The notes under the pieces were generated by a model. It was given only the letters and a program-made list of their open reading frames with translations, was not told the origin of the DNA and ran no database searches. From an uncultured Lachnospiraceae bacterium (GTDB lineage: Bacteria; Bacillota; Clostridia; Lachnospirales; Lachnospiraceae): a stretch of 52,115 bases of DNA. The stretch is taken from assembly GCA_947629565.1 (NCBI GenBank), contig CANREG010000014.1, positions 1-52,115 of the forward strand, given 5' to 3'. Positions 36,408 through 45,346 of the stretch are shown here, piece after piece (position 1 is the stretch's first letter; every line of letters starts with the position of its first letter). The translations under genes were made by a program, and so were the position numbers.

Positions 36408-37325
36408 ATGAAAAAAGAGCAGGAGCATAAATTATTGAATAAAATTAAATTATTTGCCAGGTTTTGCGATAAGTTTGGAAAGAAGATTACGGATGCTTAT
36501 ACTGCGGCTTATGCCGCCCAGGCGGCATTTTTTATCCTGCTGTCCGTGGTGCCAATCGTATCCCTGATTCTGGCAGTGACTACCTATCTGCCTTTTTCCC
36601 AACAGGATGTGATGGACGTATTAATGAATGTGATTCCCAGCAACCTTTACAGCTATGTGCAGGATATCATTGAAGACCTCTATAGCCGGGCGGGAACGAC
36701 GGTCATTTCTTTGTCTGCCGTTACCCTTTTGTGGTCGGCCTCTAAAGGCATTGCGGCGCTGATGGACGGTCTTAACAATATGTATGATTTAAGAGAGGAG
36801 TACACACCTATGCAGTCCCGGTTTCTTGCCGTGATTTATACGGTTGTGTTTATCATTCTTTTTGCCGCCGTGATGTGGGCTTATGTAATCGTGAGCCACT
36901 ATTACAAAATCTATATTCATGGTGTGTTTGAGCGGGGCTCCACATGGGGAAAGTTGTTTTTGCTGATCCGGCATGCCCTGGGCTGGCTTTTGTTTTATGC
37001 TTTTATCTTAGCGCTTTATGTCGTCCTTCCGGGGGGCTTTGGCCTGCCTATGAAAAAGGAGGAAAAGATTAATTTAAGCAACCGGATTCGTTCCCAGATG
37101 CCGGGGGCGGCGTTCGCCTCCGTAGCCTGGCTGGTAGTTACCGGCGGGGTACAGATTTACATCAAATATTTTCCCAGCATTTCCGTTATGTATGGCTCAT
37201 TGGCGGGCATTGTAATCATTATGCTCTGGCTGTATTTTTGTATGTATTCTATATTTATCGGGGCCGTTATTAACTATATGCTGGCAAATGGATACTTGAC
37301 ACGAGTGAAAAAGATGTTACAATAA
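36408..37325 (+). CDS. YihY/BrkB-family membrane protein
   Basis: A 305-residue protein with about six membrane helices. The YihY pattern is visible: AYAAQAAFFILLSVVPIVSLIL in helix one, ALMDGLNNMYDLRE in the loop, and ASVAWLVVTGGVQIYIKYFPSISVMYGSLAGIVIIMLWLYF near the end (shown only in outline). The family was once called RNase BN in error; its true role is unknown. It follows the SpoIID-like gene by eight bases and is cotranscribed. The promoter of the next unit lies in its last codons. Confidence 0.85.
   Translation: MKKEQEHKLLNKIKLFARFCDKFGKKITDAYTAAYAAQAAFFILLSVVPIVSLILAVTTYLPFSQQDVMDVLMNVIPSNLYSYVQDIIEDLYSRAGTTVISLSAVTLLWSASKGIAALMDGLNNMYDLREEYTPMQSRFLAVIYTVVFIILFAAVMWAYVIVSHYYKIYIHGVFERGSTWGKLFLLIRHALGWLLFYAFILALYVVLPGGFGLPMKKEEKINLSNRIRSQMPGAAFASVAWLVVTGGVQIYIKYFPSISVMYGSLAGIVIIMLWLYFCMYSIFIGAVINYMLANGYLTRVKKMLQ
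37296..37323 (+). promoter_or_regulatory. promoter of T-box/pheST unit, inside yihY-like coding end
   Basis: Consensus TTGACA (37296-37301), 16-base spacer, TACAAT (37318-37323). The -10 ends two bases before the end of the upstream gene (37325). Confidence 0.7.
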
Positions 37326-37330
37326 AGTAC

Positions 37331-37684
37331 AGTTGCCGGTTTATTGGGCTCCGGGAGTTAAGCCCCCGGCGGATAACCGAATATAGAGTATAAGGCGTTG
37401 ATGGTGCAAGAGGATATCCGGTTCCAGCAGAGAGAGGAAGCCTTAGGCTGCAAGCTTCCTTTGGGTTACGGGGTATTTGAATTTCACACCGGAGTTTCAG
37501 GGCTTAAGTCCCATGCGGTATGCCAGTGAGAGTATGCCGGGATGCGTAGGCACTGACGGGTTATGTCCGTTATAACATCAATGAGTGTCAGAATCAGGTC
37601 GGAGAATATACGGATATCGGATTGGTTCTGGAATCAGGGTGGTATCGCGGTAATTCCGTCCCTATTTAGGGGCGGTTTTTTTAT
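37331..37684 (+). promoter_or_regulatory. T-box leader, probably tRNA-Phe responsive
   Basis: The T-box core GGGTGGTATCGCGG is at 37637-37650; its TGGT bulge would pair with ACCA, fitting the discriminator A of tRNA-Phe. A terminator (37656-37663 with 37668-37675, then T7) overlaps it as the alternative fold. GATGGTG near 37399, typical of the Stem I tip, marks the upper Stem I. TTC codons followed by A (37483-37485 and 37496-37498) are candidate phenylalanine specifiers; I could not decide between them. Uncharged tRNA-Phe should favour read-through into the membrane-protein gene and pheS. Confidence 0.88.
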
Positions 37685-37717
37685 TTATATGATGATTTCT
37701 TTGCGAAAGGAGAGAAG

Positions 37718-38188
37718 ATGGAATCAAAGATTTTACTGAGGATTGCCTTTGTGCTTGATGCAATCTATGTATTGGTGTTTATAGGAATTTGTTCCCTGCA
37801 GCGGCAGTTGATTCATCTGACTGCAACGAATTTACAGGTTCAGTCGGTTTTTCCTGTAACAGATGCTATTGAAATGTTTATCTTGGCAGTACTGGTGCTG
37901 GTTGTCGGTTTATTACTGGGAGAAAATCTTTCAGAGCCGGGCGTGAAAACAGAGAAGGTCAGTTTGGTTTTATTGGCGATTTCCCTGATTTTGTATCCGG
38001 TGTGTTTCGCAGTGATTCAGGCTGCAACACTTGTTTTTTATGCAAGGACAATGGGAGCCGAGGCGCTGGCAGCCTATTCGGCAATACATTCCTATACAGG
38101 TTTTGCAAACTATATTGTCAATGCAGCTATCATACTGTTGATGATACATGCCGCCATAACCTATGGGGCAAAGAAGGAAGATTTATAA
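37718..38188 (+). CDS. unknown four-helix membrane protein in the pheST unit
   Basis: A 156-residue hydrophobic protein with about four membrane helices (7-28, 50-67, 82-110, 125-150) and short loops; the C-terminus is basic/acidic (KKEDL). GAAAGGAGAG gives a good ribosome site. I recognise no family. It lies directly after the phenylalanine T-box terminator and 19 bases before pheS, so it should be induced when tRNA-Phe is uncharged. A role in aromatic amino acid uptake or sensing would fit, but four helices are few for a transporter; this is only inference. Confidence 0.72.
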   Translation: MESKILLRIAFVLDAIYVLVFIGICSLQRQLIHLTATNLQVQSVFPVTDAIEMFILAVLVLVVGLLLGENLSEPGVKTEKVSLVLLAISLILYPVCFAVIQAATLVFYARTMGAEALAAYSAIHSYTGFANYIVNAAIILLMIHAAITYGAKKEDL

Positions 38189-38207
38189 TTTAAGAAGGAG
38201 ATATATC

Positions 38208-39227
38208 ATGAAGGAAAAATTAGAGGCAATTAAAGCAGACGCGCTGGCGAAAATCAGCAGCGCAAAGGATTTGGACAGCCTGAATGACATTAAGGTTGCC
38301 ATACTGGGGAAAAAGGGCGAATTGACGGCGGTGTTAAAGTCCATGAAGGATGTAGCGCCGGAGGAACGGCCTGTGGTGGGCCAGATGGTCAATGAGGCCA
38401 GAGCCGCCATTGAGGAGAAATTGGAGGAAGAAAAGACAAAGATTACAAGACTGCTCCGGACAGAGAAAATGAAGCGGGAAACCATTGATGTGACACTGCC
38501 CGGCAGAAAAAATATGCGGGGACACAGGCATCCGAACCAGATTGCCTTAGAGGATTTAGAGCGGGTATTTATCGGCATGGGCTATGAGGTGGTTGACGGA
38601 CCGGAGGTAGAGTATGACCGGTATAATTTTGAGCTGTTAAATATTCCGGAAAATCATCCGGCAAAGGACGAGCAGGATACCTTCTATATCACGAAGGATA
38701 TTCTTCTCAGAACCCAGACCTCGCCGGTACAGGCCAGAGTTATGGAGAAGGGCAAGCTGCCGATTCGTATGATTTCTCCGGGAAGGGTGTTCCGGGCCGA
38801 CGAGGTAGACGCCACCCACTCCCCGTCCTTTCATCAGTTGGAGGGACTGGTAATTGACAAGGGCATTACCTTTGCCGATTTAAAGGGAACGTTAGAGCAG
38901 TTTGCCAAAGAGTTTTTCGGGGAAAAGACGAAGGTTAAATTCAGACCACACCATTTTCCTTTTACGGAGCCTTCTGCAGAGGTTGACATAACATGTTTTA
39001 AGTGCGGCGGAAAGGGCTGCCGGATGTGTAAGGGCAGCGGCTGGATTGAGATTCTTGGCTGCGGAATGGTACATCCAAATGTGCTGGATATGTGCGGTAT
39101 TGATTCTAAGGAATATCAGGGCTTTGCTTTTGGTATCGGTTTGGAGCGCGTAACCCTGTTAAAGTACGAAATTGATGATATGCGTCTTCTCTATGAGAAT
39201 GATGTGCGGTTTTTGAACCAGTTCTAA
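38208..39227 (+). CDS. pheS: phenylalanyl-tRNA synthetase alpha subunit
   Basis: Charges tRNA-Phe as an alpha2-beta2 enzyme with PheT. 339 residues, the family's usual length. An N-terminal coiled coil (1-85) binds tRNA; class II motif 2 is FRADEVDATHSPSFHQLEG and motif 3 GFAFGIGLERV. A cysteine-rich insertion CFKCGGKGCRMCKGSGW is typical of bacterial PheS. The frame is open from 38163, but AGAAGGAGA supports ATG 38208. In most Firmicutes pheT follows at once; here 337 bases intervene. Confidence 0.97.
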   Translation: MKEKLEAIKADALAKISSAKDLDSLNDIKVAILGKKGELTAVLKSMKDVAPEERPVVGQMVNEARAAIEEKLEEEKTKITRLLRTEKMKRETIDVTLPGRKNMRGHRHPNQIALEDLERVFIGMGYEVVDGPEVEYDRYNFELLNIPENHPAKDEQDTFYITKDILLRTQTSPVQARVMEKGKLPIRMISPGRVFRADEVDATHSPSFHQLEGLVIDKGITFADLKGTLEQFAKEFFGEKTKVKFRPHHFPFTEPSAEVDITCFKCGGKGCRMCKGSGWIEILGCGMVHPNVLDMCGIDSKEYQGFAFGIGLERVTLLKYEIDDMRLLYENDVRFLNQF

Positions 39228-39242
39228 TAGTAAAATTATAAA

Positions 39243-39386
39243 TATTATATAAGCGAAACAATACCAACGCAGGTACGCTTGCGCTTGGTTATGCACGCAG
39301 CGGTACATAAGGCGCTGCTTCGCACCGCCTAAGTACCGGCGTGCATAAAACAACCTGCTTATGGTATTTGTTTCGCTCATATAATA
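39243..39386. repeat. 144-bp foldback element between pheS and pheT
   Basis: The sequence is a nested inverted repeat. Outer arms TATTATATAAGCGAAACA (39243-39260) and its partner (39369-39386) match at 17 of 18 positions; the pairing goes on through TACCAACGCAGGT against ACCTGCTTATGGTA. An inner perfect 10-bp pair (TTATGCACGC / GCGTGCATAA) and a third pair (CGGTACATAAGGCG / CGCCTAAGTACCG) fill most of the middle. Nearly the whole length folds into one hairpin. There is no gene. This is the look of a MITE or other palindromic repeat. Confidence 0.8.
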
Positions 39387-39421
39387 CGGCAGGTTTATGA
39401 TGAGTTTTGCTGATATTTATG

Positions 39422-39548
39422 AAATACAAAATAGGAAATGTAAAGCAAGAAATATAAAACAAGAAATAAAAAAACAGGAAATGTAAAGCAAGAAATATGA
39501 AACAAGAAATATGAAACAAGAAATATAAAACAGGAAATATAAAATAGG
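39422..39548. repeat. 14-bp tandem repeat, nine units, upstream of pheT
   Basis: Nine units of the form AAATATRAAACARG run head to tail. Eight are 14 bases; the fourth (39464-39478) is 15. Units 2 and 5 are identical, as are 6 and 7, suggesting copying by slippage or unequal exchange. The array ends 16 bases before the pheT start. Several units end in AGG followed by AAA, resembling weak ribosome sites. Confidence 0.88.
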
Positions 39549-39564
39549 AAAGGAAAGTGAAGTT

Positions 39565-41988
39565 ATGAATACACCAATATCTTGGATTAAAGCGTATGTC
39601 CCTGATTTAGATGTGGATGTGCAGGAGTTTGTAGATAAAATGACCTTATCCGGCTCTCATGTGGAGGGTTACGAGAAGAAGGATAAGAATCTGGAAAAGA
39701 TTGTTGTGGGGCAGATTAAGAGTATTGAGAAGCACCCGGATGCGGATAAGCTGGTGGTGTGCCAGGTGGATGTGGGAAAGGAGACGCTTCAGATTGTAAC
39801 CGGCGCGAAAAATGTGAATACCGGAGATTTGGTTCCGGTTGTATTAGACGGTGGTAAGGTTGCGGCGGCCCACGGAGATGATACGGAATACCCGAACGGG
39901 ATTCAGATTAAGAAGGGAAAGCTCCGGGGCGTGGAGTCGAATGGAATGATGTGCGGTATTGAGGAACTGGGTTCTTCCAGAGATTTTTATCCGGAGGCGC
40001 CGGAGGACGGCATTTATATTTTCCTGCCGGAGTCAGGGGTAAAGCCGGGTGATGATGCGGTGAAGGCGTTAGGGCTTGATGATACGGTAGTGGAGTATGA
40101 AATTACCTCCAACCGGGTAGACTGCTTTTCCATGATTGGCATGGCAAGAGAGGTGGCTGCCACCTTCCAGAAGCCTTTTTATCCGCCTGTGGTAACGGTA
40201 AAAGCCAATGATAAGGATGTCAATGATTTTATCAAGGTGCGGGTTGAGGATACGGATTTGTGTACCCGTTATTGCGCCAGAGTGGTAGAGAATATTAAAA
40301 TCGGCCCGTCGCCAAAGTGGATGCAGGACCGGTTAAAGGCTATGGGCATCCGCTCAATTAATAATCTGGTGGATATCACGAATTACATTATGGAGGAGTA
40401 CGGGCAGCCCATGCACGCCTATGATTTGGATACCATTGCAAAGCATGAGATTGTGGTTAAGCGTGCGGCTGACGGGGATACCTTTACAACCTTAGACGGG
40501 CAGGAACGGAAGATGGATTCCGGCGTCCTGATGATTTGCGACGGGGAAAAGGAGGTTGGCATTGCCGGTATCATGGGCGGTGAAAATTCTATGATTACGG
40601 ATGACGTAAAGACGGTGCTGTTTGAGGCGGCCTGCTTTGACGGAACCAATATCCGTCTTGCCTCAAAGAGAATCGGCTTACAGACGGATGCTTCCTTTAA
40701 GTTTACCAAGGGCTTAGATCCTAATACTGCTTACGAGGCAATCAACAGGGCATGCCAGTTAGTGGAGGAAATGGGCTGCGGTGATGTGGTAGGCGGCGTT
40801 GTGGATGTCTACCCGGAGCCGGTAGGGCAGAAGGTTCTGCCCTTTGAGCCGGAGCGGTACAATGCCCTGCTTGGAACGGATATACCAAAGGAAGATATGC
40901 TCAAATATTTTGAACGGTTAGAGCTTAAATATAACGAGGCGGATAACACCCTGACCATTCCGACCTTCCGTCAGGATTTGGGCTGTATGGCGGATTTGGC
41001 GGAGGAAGTGGCAAGATTTTACGGCTATGACAATATTCCGGTTTCCCTGCCGAAGGGAGAGGCGACTGTCGGGAAAAAGCCGTTTAACCAGAGAGTCGAT
41101 GATGTGGCAAGGGAAATCTGCGAACGAAACGGATTTTCCGGCGGCATGACATATTCTTTTGAAAGTCCTAAGGTATTTGACAAGCTTTTGCTGCCGGAGG
41201 ATGCAAAGGAGCGGGAGGCCATTGTGATTTCCAACCCGTTAGGAGAGGATTTTTCCATTATGCGTACCCTTTCCTTAAACGGTATGCTGACCTCTCTGGC
41301 AACCAACTATAACCGGAGAAATAAAACCGCCAGATTATATGAGCTTGGAAATATCTATCTGCCAAAGGCCCTGCCCCTGACAGAGCTTCCGGAGGAGAAA
41401 ATGCGGTTGACACTCGGCATGTACGGAGAGGGAGACTTCTTTACCATGAAAGGCGTGGTCGAGGAGATTTTGGATAAGCTGGGTATTTTAGGCGTGGAAT
41501 GTGAGCCCGCAGGCGATATCCCGTATCTGCATCCGGGACGCCAGGCAAGAATCCAGAAGGGAAAGTTAAATTTAGGGTTGATTGGACAGATTCACCCGGA
41601 GGTAGGCGACAACTATGGCATTAAGGCAGAGGCTTATGTGGCGGTTCTGAATATGGAAACGCTTACCATGTTAGCCTCCTTTGACCGGAAATATGAGGGC
41701 ATTGCCAAATTCCCTGCCAGCACAAGGGATTTGTCCATGGTTATGGATAAGGGACTCTTTGTGGGACAGATTGAGCATGTCATTCAGAAAAATGCAGGAA
41801 AGATATTAGAAAGCTGTGAGCTCTTTGATGTATATGAAGGGGAGCAGGTAGGCGAAGGAAAGAAATCGGTAGCCTTTTCATTAATCTTCCGGGCGAAGGA
41901 CCGCAACTTAGAGTCTGCCGAGGTCGATAAGGCGGTGGAGAAGGTGCTGTCGGCCCTTAAGGAAATGGGAATCGAGCTCCGGGCGTAA
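39565..41988 (+). CDS. pheT: phenylalanyl-tRNA synthetase beta subunit
   Basis: 807 residues, full length. Domains in order: N-terminal part, EMAP-type tRNA-binding domain (about 40-150, IVVGQIKSIEKHPDADKLVVCQVDVG), B3/B4 editing domain (about 210-385), B5 (about 405-475), catalytic-like core and a C-terminal FDX-ACB anticodon-binding domain (about 713-806, FPASTRDLSMVMDKGLFVGQIE). It partners with PheS. AGGAAAGG lies ahead of the ATG. The foldback and tandem repeats separate it from pheS, which could change the subunit ratio. Confidence 0.97.
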   Translation: MNTPISWIKAYVPDLDVDVQEFVDKMTLSGSHVEGYEKKDKNLEKIVVGQIKSIEKHPDADKLVVCQVDVGKETLQIVTGAKNVNTGDLVPVVLDGGKVAAAHGDDTEYPNGIQIKKGKLRGVESNGMMCGIEELGSSRDFYPEAPEDGIYIFLPESGVKPGDDAVKALGLDDTVVEYEITSNRVDCFSMIGMAREVAATFQKPFYPPVVTVKANDKDVNDFIKVRVEDTDLCTRYCARVVENIKIGPSPKWMQDRLKAMGIRSINNLVDITNYIMEEYGQPMHAYDLDTIAKHEIVVKRAADGDTFTTLDGQERKMDSGVLMICDGEKEVGIAGIMGGENSMITDDVKTVLFEAACFDGTNIRLASKRIGLQTDASFKFTKGLDPNTAYEAINRACQLVEEMGCGDVVGGVVDVYPEPVGQKVLPFEPERYNALLGTDIPKEDMLKYFERLELKYNEADNTLTIPTFRQDLGCMADLAEEVARFYGYDNIPVSLPKGEATVGKKPFNQRVDDVAREICERNGFSGGMTYSFESPKVFDKLLLPEDAKEREAIVISNPLGEDFSIMRTLSLNGMLTSLATNYNRRNKTARLYELGNIYLPKALPLTELPEEKMRLTLGMYGEGDFFTMKGVVEEILDKLGILGVECEPAGDIPYLHPGRQARIQKGKLNLGLIGQIHPEVGDNYGIKAEAYVAVLNMETLTMLASFDRKYEGIAKFPASTRDLSMVMDKGLFVGQIEHVIQKNAGKILESCELFDVYEGEQVGEGKKSVAFSLIFRAKDRNLESAEVDKAVEKVLSALKEMGIELRA

Positions 41989-42078
41989 ACCGGTCAATAT
42001 AAGCGATGTAACAGGCTGTATGCCTGTGAGGTTATGAATGGGAATACAGGGAACGAAAAAGGGCAGGAGGAAGGGCAT

Positions 42079-42828
42079 ATGCTGACAAATGCGCTGATTG
42101 CAGCGGGAGCCGTATGTATCTTTTATTTTGTGATGTATATGGTTGTGGTGGATTTGACTAATCTGTTTACCTGGTTCTGGCTGATTGCAGGGGCAGGGCT
42201 GATTGGCATTGCCCTGCTGCGAAGGTATGCGGAGAAAAAGGGCATTGTCCTGCCTGTGGCAGTCAAACGGACTGTACGGGCAGCCGCCTGTCTGGCGCTC
42301 GTAGTATTTTTCGCAGTAGAAGCGGTGATTATCTGGCGCGGGGCGGCAAAGCCTGCGCCGGGGGCGGATTATGTACTGGTGCTAGGCGCCCAGGTAAAGG
42401 GGAAAACGCCAACCTACGCTCTGGCAAAAAGGTTAGATGCGGCCTGCGCTTACCTGAAAGAGAACCCGGATACGCTGGTTATCGTTTCCGGAGGCAAAGG
42501 TCCCGGCGAGGATGTGGCGGAGGCAGTAGTTATGGCAGATTATCTGGAGGCAAGGGGAATTGCCGGAAGCCGGATTCTGACAGAGCTTAAGTCCCGGAAT
42601 ACAGATGAAAATATACGGTTCAGCATGGAGCTGATGGAAAGTCCGGAAGATGCTGTGGTGCTGGTGACAAATCATTTCCATGTGTACCGGGGCGTCGGCG
42701 TGGCAAAAAAGCAGGGACTTACCCATGTGGAGGGACTGGGGGCGCCCACGAAATGGTATACGGCACCGAACCAGTATGTAAGGGAGGCATTTGCTGTGCT
42801 TAAATATAAAATATGCGGGCAGATATGA
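42079..42828 (+). CDS. YdcF/SanA-like (DUF218) membrane protein
   Basis: About 249 residues. Three membrane helices at the N-terminus (5-30, 33-50, 75-97) lead to a DUF218 domain with YVLVLGAQVKGKTP, LVIVSGGKGPGED, ELKSRNTDENIRFS and VLVTNHFHVYR. ElyC/SanA/YdcF proteins are linked to envelope integrity and possibly to undecaprenyl-lipid use. An upstream ATG (42034) is in frame, but AGGAGG at 42065-42070 supports 42079. Confidence 0.83.
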   Translation: MLTNALIAAGAVCIFYFVMYMVVVDLTNLFTWFWLIAGAGLIGIALLRRYAEKKGIVLPVAVKRTVRAAACLALVVFFAVEAVIIWRGAAKPAPGADYVLVLGAQVKGKTPTYALAKRLDAACAYLKENPDTLVIVSGGKGPGEDVAEAVVMADYLEARGIAGSRILTELKSRNTDENIRFSMELMESPEDAVVLVTNHFHVYRGVGVAKKQGLTHVEGLGAPTKWYTAPNQYVREAFAVLKYKICGQI

Positions 42829-42889
42829 GCTTTCTGACTGATATGGCCTTGCCTTGGAGAAGCGGAATTGCAGGATAAGGATGAGAAAA

Positions 42890-43915
42890 ATGAAATTATC
42901 GGATTTTTATTATGATTTACCGAAACAACTGATTGCCCAGGACCCACTGGAAAACCGGAGTGATTCCCGTCTGATGGTGGTGGATAGGAAAACCGGGGAA
43001 ATTACCCATAAGCATTTTTACAATATATTGGATTATGTAAACCAAGGCGATTGCCTGGTGATTAACGATACAAAGGTGATTCCCGCCAGATTGATGGGAG
43101 TCAAAGAGGATACCGGCGCTTCCATTGAAGTGCTTCTCTTAAGGAGAAGGGAAGAAAAGCTGTGGGAAACTCTGGTAAAGCCGGGAAAAAAGGCGAGAGT
43201 CGGCGCTAGAATATCCTTTGGCGGCGGTCTGCTGTCAGGAGAGGTGACGGATATTGTGGAGGAGGGAAACCGCCTGATTCGCTTTGAATATGAAGGAATT
43301 TGGGAGGAGCTGCTGGACAGACTGGGGCAGATGCCCCTTCCGCCCTATATTACCCACCAGTTAAAGGATAGGAACCGTTACCAGACAGTCTATGCGAAGC
43401 ATGACGGTTCGGCGGCAGCGCCTACGGCGGGACTGCATTTTACCAAGGAGCTTTTAGAGCAGGTGAAGGAAAAAGGAGTGGAAATCGCCCATGTCACCCT
43501 GCATGTGGGACTTGGCACCTTCCGTCCCGTTAAGGTGGAGAATATTTTAGAACACCATATGCATTCTGAATTTTATGTGGTGGAAGAGGCGGAGGCGGAG
43601 AAAATTAACAGGGCGAAGGCAAGGGGAAACCGGGTGATTTCCGTCGGCACCACGAGCACCAGAACCCTAGAATCCGTGGCGGATGAACAGGGAATCGTCC
43701 ATGCAGGAAGCGGCTTTACGGATATTTTTATCTATCCGGGATATTCCTTTCGGGTGGTGGACAGCCTGATAACCAACTTTCATCTGCCGGAATCCACGCT
43801 GCTTATGCTGGTATCGGCATTTTCCGACAGGGAGCAGATGATGAGGGCGTATGAGGAAGCGGTAAGGGAAAAGTACCGTTTTTTCTCCTTTGGGGACGCC
43901 ATGCTGATTTTATAA
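42890..43915 (+). CDS. queA: S-adenosylmethionine:tRNA ribosyltransferase-isomerase
   Basis: Converts preQ1-tRNA to epoxyqueuosine-tRNA using S-adenosylmethionine. 341 residues, the family's usual length. Landmarks: [65 protein letters not shown] and [17 protein letters not shown]. The frame opens at 42854, but the family N-terminus begins at ATG 42890. No other queuosine gene is in the window; a terminator follows. Confidence 0.96.
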   Translation: MKLSDFYYDLPKQLIAQDPLENRSDSRLMVVDRKTGEITHKHFYNILDYVNQGDCLVINDTKVIPARLMGVKEDTGASIEVLLLRRREEKLWETLVKPGKKARVGARISFGGGLLSGEVTDIVEEGNRLIRFEYEGIWEELLDRLGQMPLPPYITHQLKDRNRYQTVYAKHDGSAAAPTAGLHFTKELLEQVKEKGVEIAHVTLHVGLGTFRPVKVENILEHHMHSEFYVVEEAEAEKINRAKARGNRVISVGTTSTRTLESVADEQGIVHAGSGFTDIFIYPGYSFRVVDSLITNFHLPESTLLMLVSAFSDREQMMRAYEEAVREKYRFFSFGDAMLIL

Positions 43916-43995
43916 AAGAATATTGCAATCCAAATTTGCATATGCTATAATGCCGATAGGCAAAATGAAATAAGCATAATGGGTTATACCAAAAC

Positions 43996-44034
43996 GAAAC
44001 CCCGTCAGTTGCAGCTGTCGGGGTTTCTTCTCAT
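43996..44034 (+). terminator. rho-independent terminator after queA
   Basis: AAACCCCG (43997-44004) and CGGGGTTT (44019-44026) pair perfectly, followed by CTTCTCATTTT. The rest of the gap to 44208 holds an isolated TTGACA (44127-44132) without a clear -10, and nothing else I can name. Confidence 0.85.
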
Positions 44035-44208
44035 TTTACGGTTGAGCATCCGAGGTTAGTTGTTGTCATTCTCTCCGTCTAACCATTTGCATATATCCCT
44101 TTAAAATTAATGCCTGCAACCATTGGTTGACAAATTTCAAGGCAGACTTGGTAGCCGCAAATAGGAGGAAACTGTAATATGGACAAAAAAATGAAGGAGG
44201 AAGTGAAT

Positions 44209-45267
44209 ATGAATTTAGGAGAAAAAATATTCAACGAACGCACGAAACTTAATTTGTCCCAGGAACAGTTTGCAGAACAGATGAAGGTCAGCCGCCAGGC
44301 GGTTTCCAAATGGGAGACAGGACAGTCCCTGCCGGATTTGGATAAGCTGGTGTTGATGAGCCGGATATTTGGCGTGACAACGGATTATCTTTTGGGAGAA
44401 GACGGAGATACGGAGAGCCGGGAGGAGATATTAAATAATGGTTTCACAGATTTTTCAGAGGAAGAAATCAGGAAAGACATGCAACCAAAGCAACATGAGA
44501 CCAGGTATGTTACGGATGATGAGGCGGAAAAATACATTAAAACACAAAAAAGATGCGGCAAAGGCATTGGCATTGGCGTTGTGCTCTGTATAGCAGGCAT
44601 TGCCGCAGGAACTTTCGTGGAAGCATTGCCGTCCCTGTTTGGCATAGCTGCCTTTGAGGACCTTATGGGAGTTGTCATACTGGTAATGGCCGCAATCGCT
44701 GTGCCTTTTTTCATTGTTTCGGGTATGACAATGGACAAATGGGCATTTATGAAGAAAACCAATATCAGTCTTTCCGGAGAGATGAGAACGAGGCTGTATG
44801 AGGAAAGAAATCACCAATACCGTTGCTTTGTTATAAAGATTGCAGTGGGGGTATCGCTTTGTATTGCCGGCGTAGTCGCAGCAACAGTTTGTGGTACGCT
44901 GCCCAATGTGCCGGACAATATCTGGTTATCTGATGAAATGGGCGGAGTATATATGCTCCTTCTGATTGCAGTGGCTGTATATCTGTTTATTACCGGAGGA
45001 ATAAATAAGGAAACTTATGATGTTCTTTTGCAGGAAGCTGGATTTAGCCGTCAGAAAAAAGAACAGCGGAAATGGAAGGAGGACAGCCAGGTTTACGATA
45101 TAGTACCCGCTGCGTACTGGTGCGTGGTTACTGCCGGATATCTGGCTTACAGCTTCATTACCGCTGACTGGGGAAACAGCTGGATTGTGTGGCCTGTGGC
45201 GGGCTGCCTTTATGGGGCGGTAGAAGCGTTACTGCCGCTATTTCACAAAGGAGAAAATGCAGATTGA
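44209..45267 (+). CDS. XRE regulator with multi-helix membrane domain
   Basis: About 352 residues. An N-terminal helix-turn-helix (1-60: MNLGEKIFNERTKLNLSQEQ, then VSRQAVSKWETGQSLPDLDKL) joins five or so membrane helices (about 120-345). This layout is common in Firmicutes for membrane-tethered regulators that control nearby ABC transporters. Two starts each have a ribosome site: ATG 44179 after AGGAGG (44163-44168), and ATG 44209 after AAGGAGG (44194-44200); the second gives the family N-terminus and was preferred. It precedes the ABC cassette, its likely target. Confidence 0.82.
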   Translation: MNLGEKIFNERTKLNLSQEQFAEQMKVSRQAVSKWETGQSLPDLDKLVLMSRIFGVTTDYLLGEDGDTESREEILNNGFTDFSEEEIRKDMQPKQHETRYVTDDEAEKYIKTQKRCGKGIGIGVVLCIAGIAAGTFVEALPSLFGIAAFEDLMGVVILVMAAIAVPFFIVSGMTMDKWAFMKKTNISLSGEMRTRLYEERNHQYRCFVIKIAVGVSLCIAGVVAATVCGTLPNVPDNIWLSDEMGGVYMLLLIAVAVYLFITGGINKETYDVLLQEAGFSRQKKEQRKWKEDSQVYDIVPAAYWCVVTAGYLAYSFITADWGNSWIVWPVAGCLYGAVEALLPLFHKGENAD

Positions 45268-45292
45268 AAAGTAAAAAAGTATCGTTTATACT
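45264..45292 (+). promoter_or_regulatory. promoter of the ABC cassette
   Basis: TTGAAA (45264-45269), 17-base spacer, TATACT (45287-45292). The -35 overlaps the stop codon of the XRE gene. Confidence 0.65.
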
Positions 45293-45346
45293 ATAGATGG
45301 TTGCGCCTGTGTTAAAGGGGTGAGGGTAAAAGAGGGGGACAAAAAG

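Noticed and set aside
39289-39519. 76-codon minus-strand frame over the 14-bp repeats
   Set aside because: The Phe/Ile/Leu-rich product is simply the tandem repeat translated; no ribosome site.
39422-39548. CRISPR-like array
   Set aside because: Units are directly abutting 14-mers with no spacers, so this is a minisatellite.
42010-42026. ACAGGC/GCCTGT hairpin before the YdcF-like gene as a terminator or riboswitch
   Set aside because: Six pairs only, no T-run and no further structure; probably chance.
44127-44132. TTGACA before the XRE membrane regulator as a promoter
   Set aside because: No acceptable -10 lies 15-19 bases downstream.
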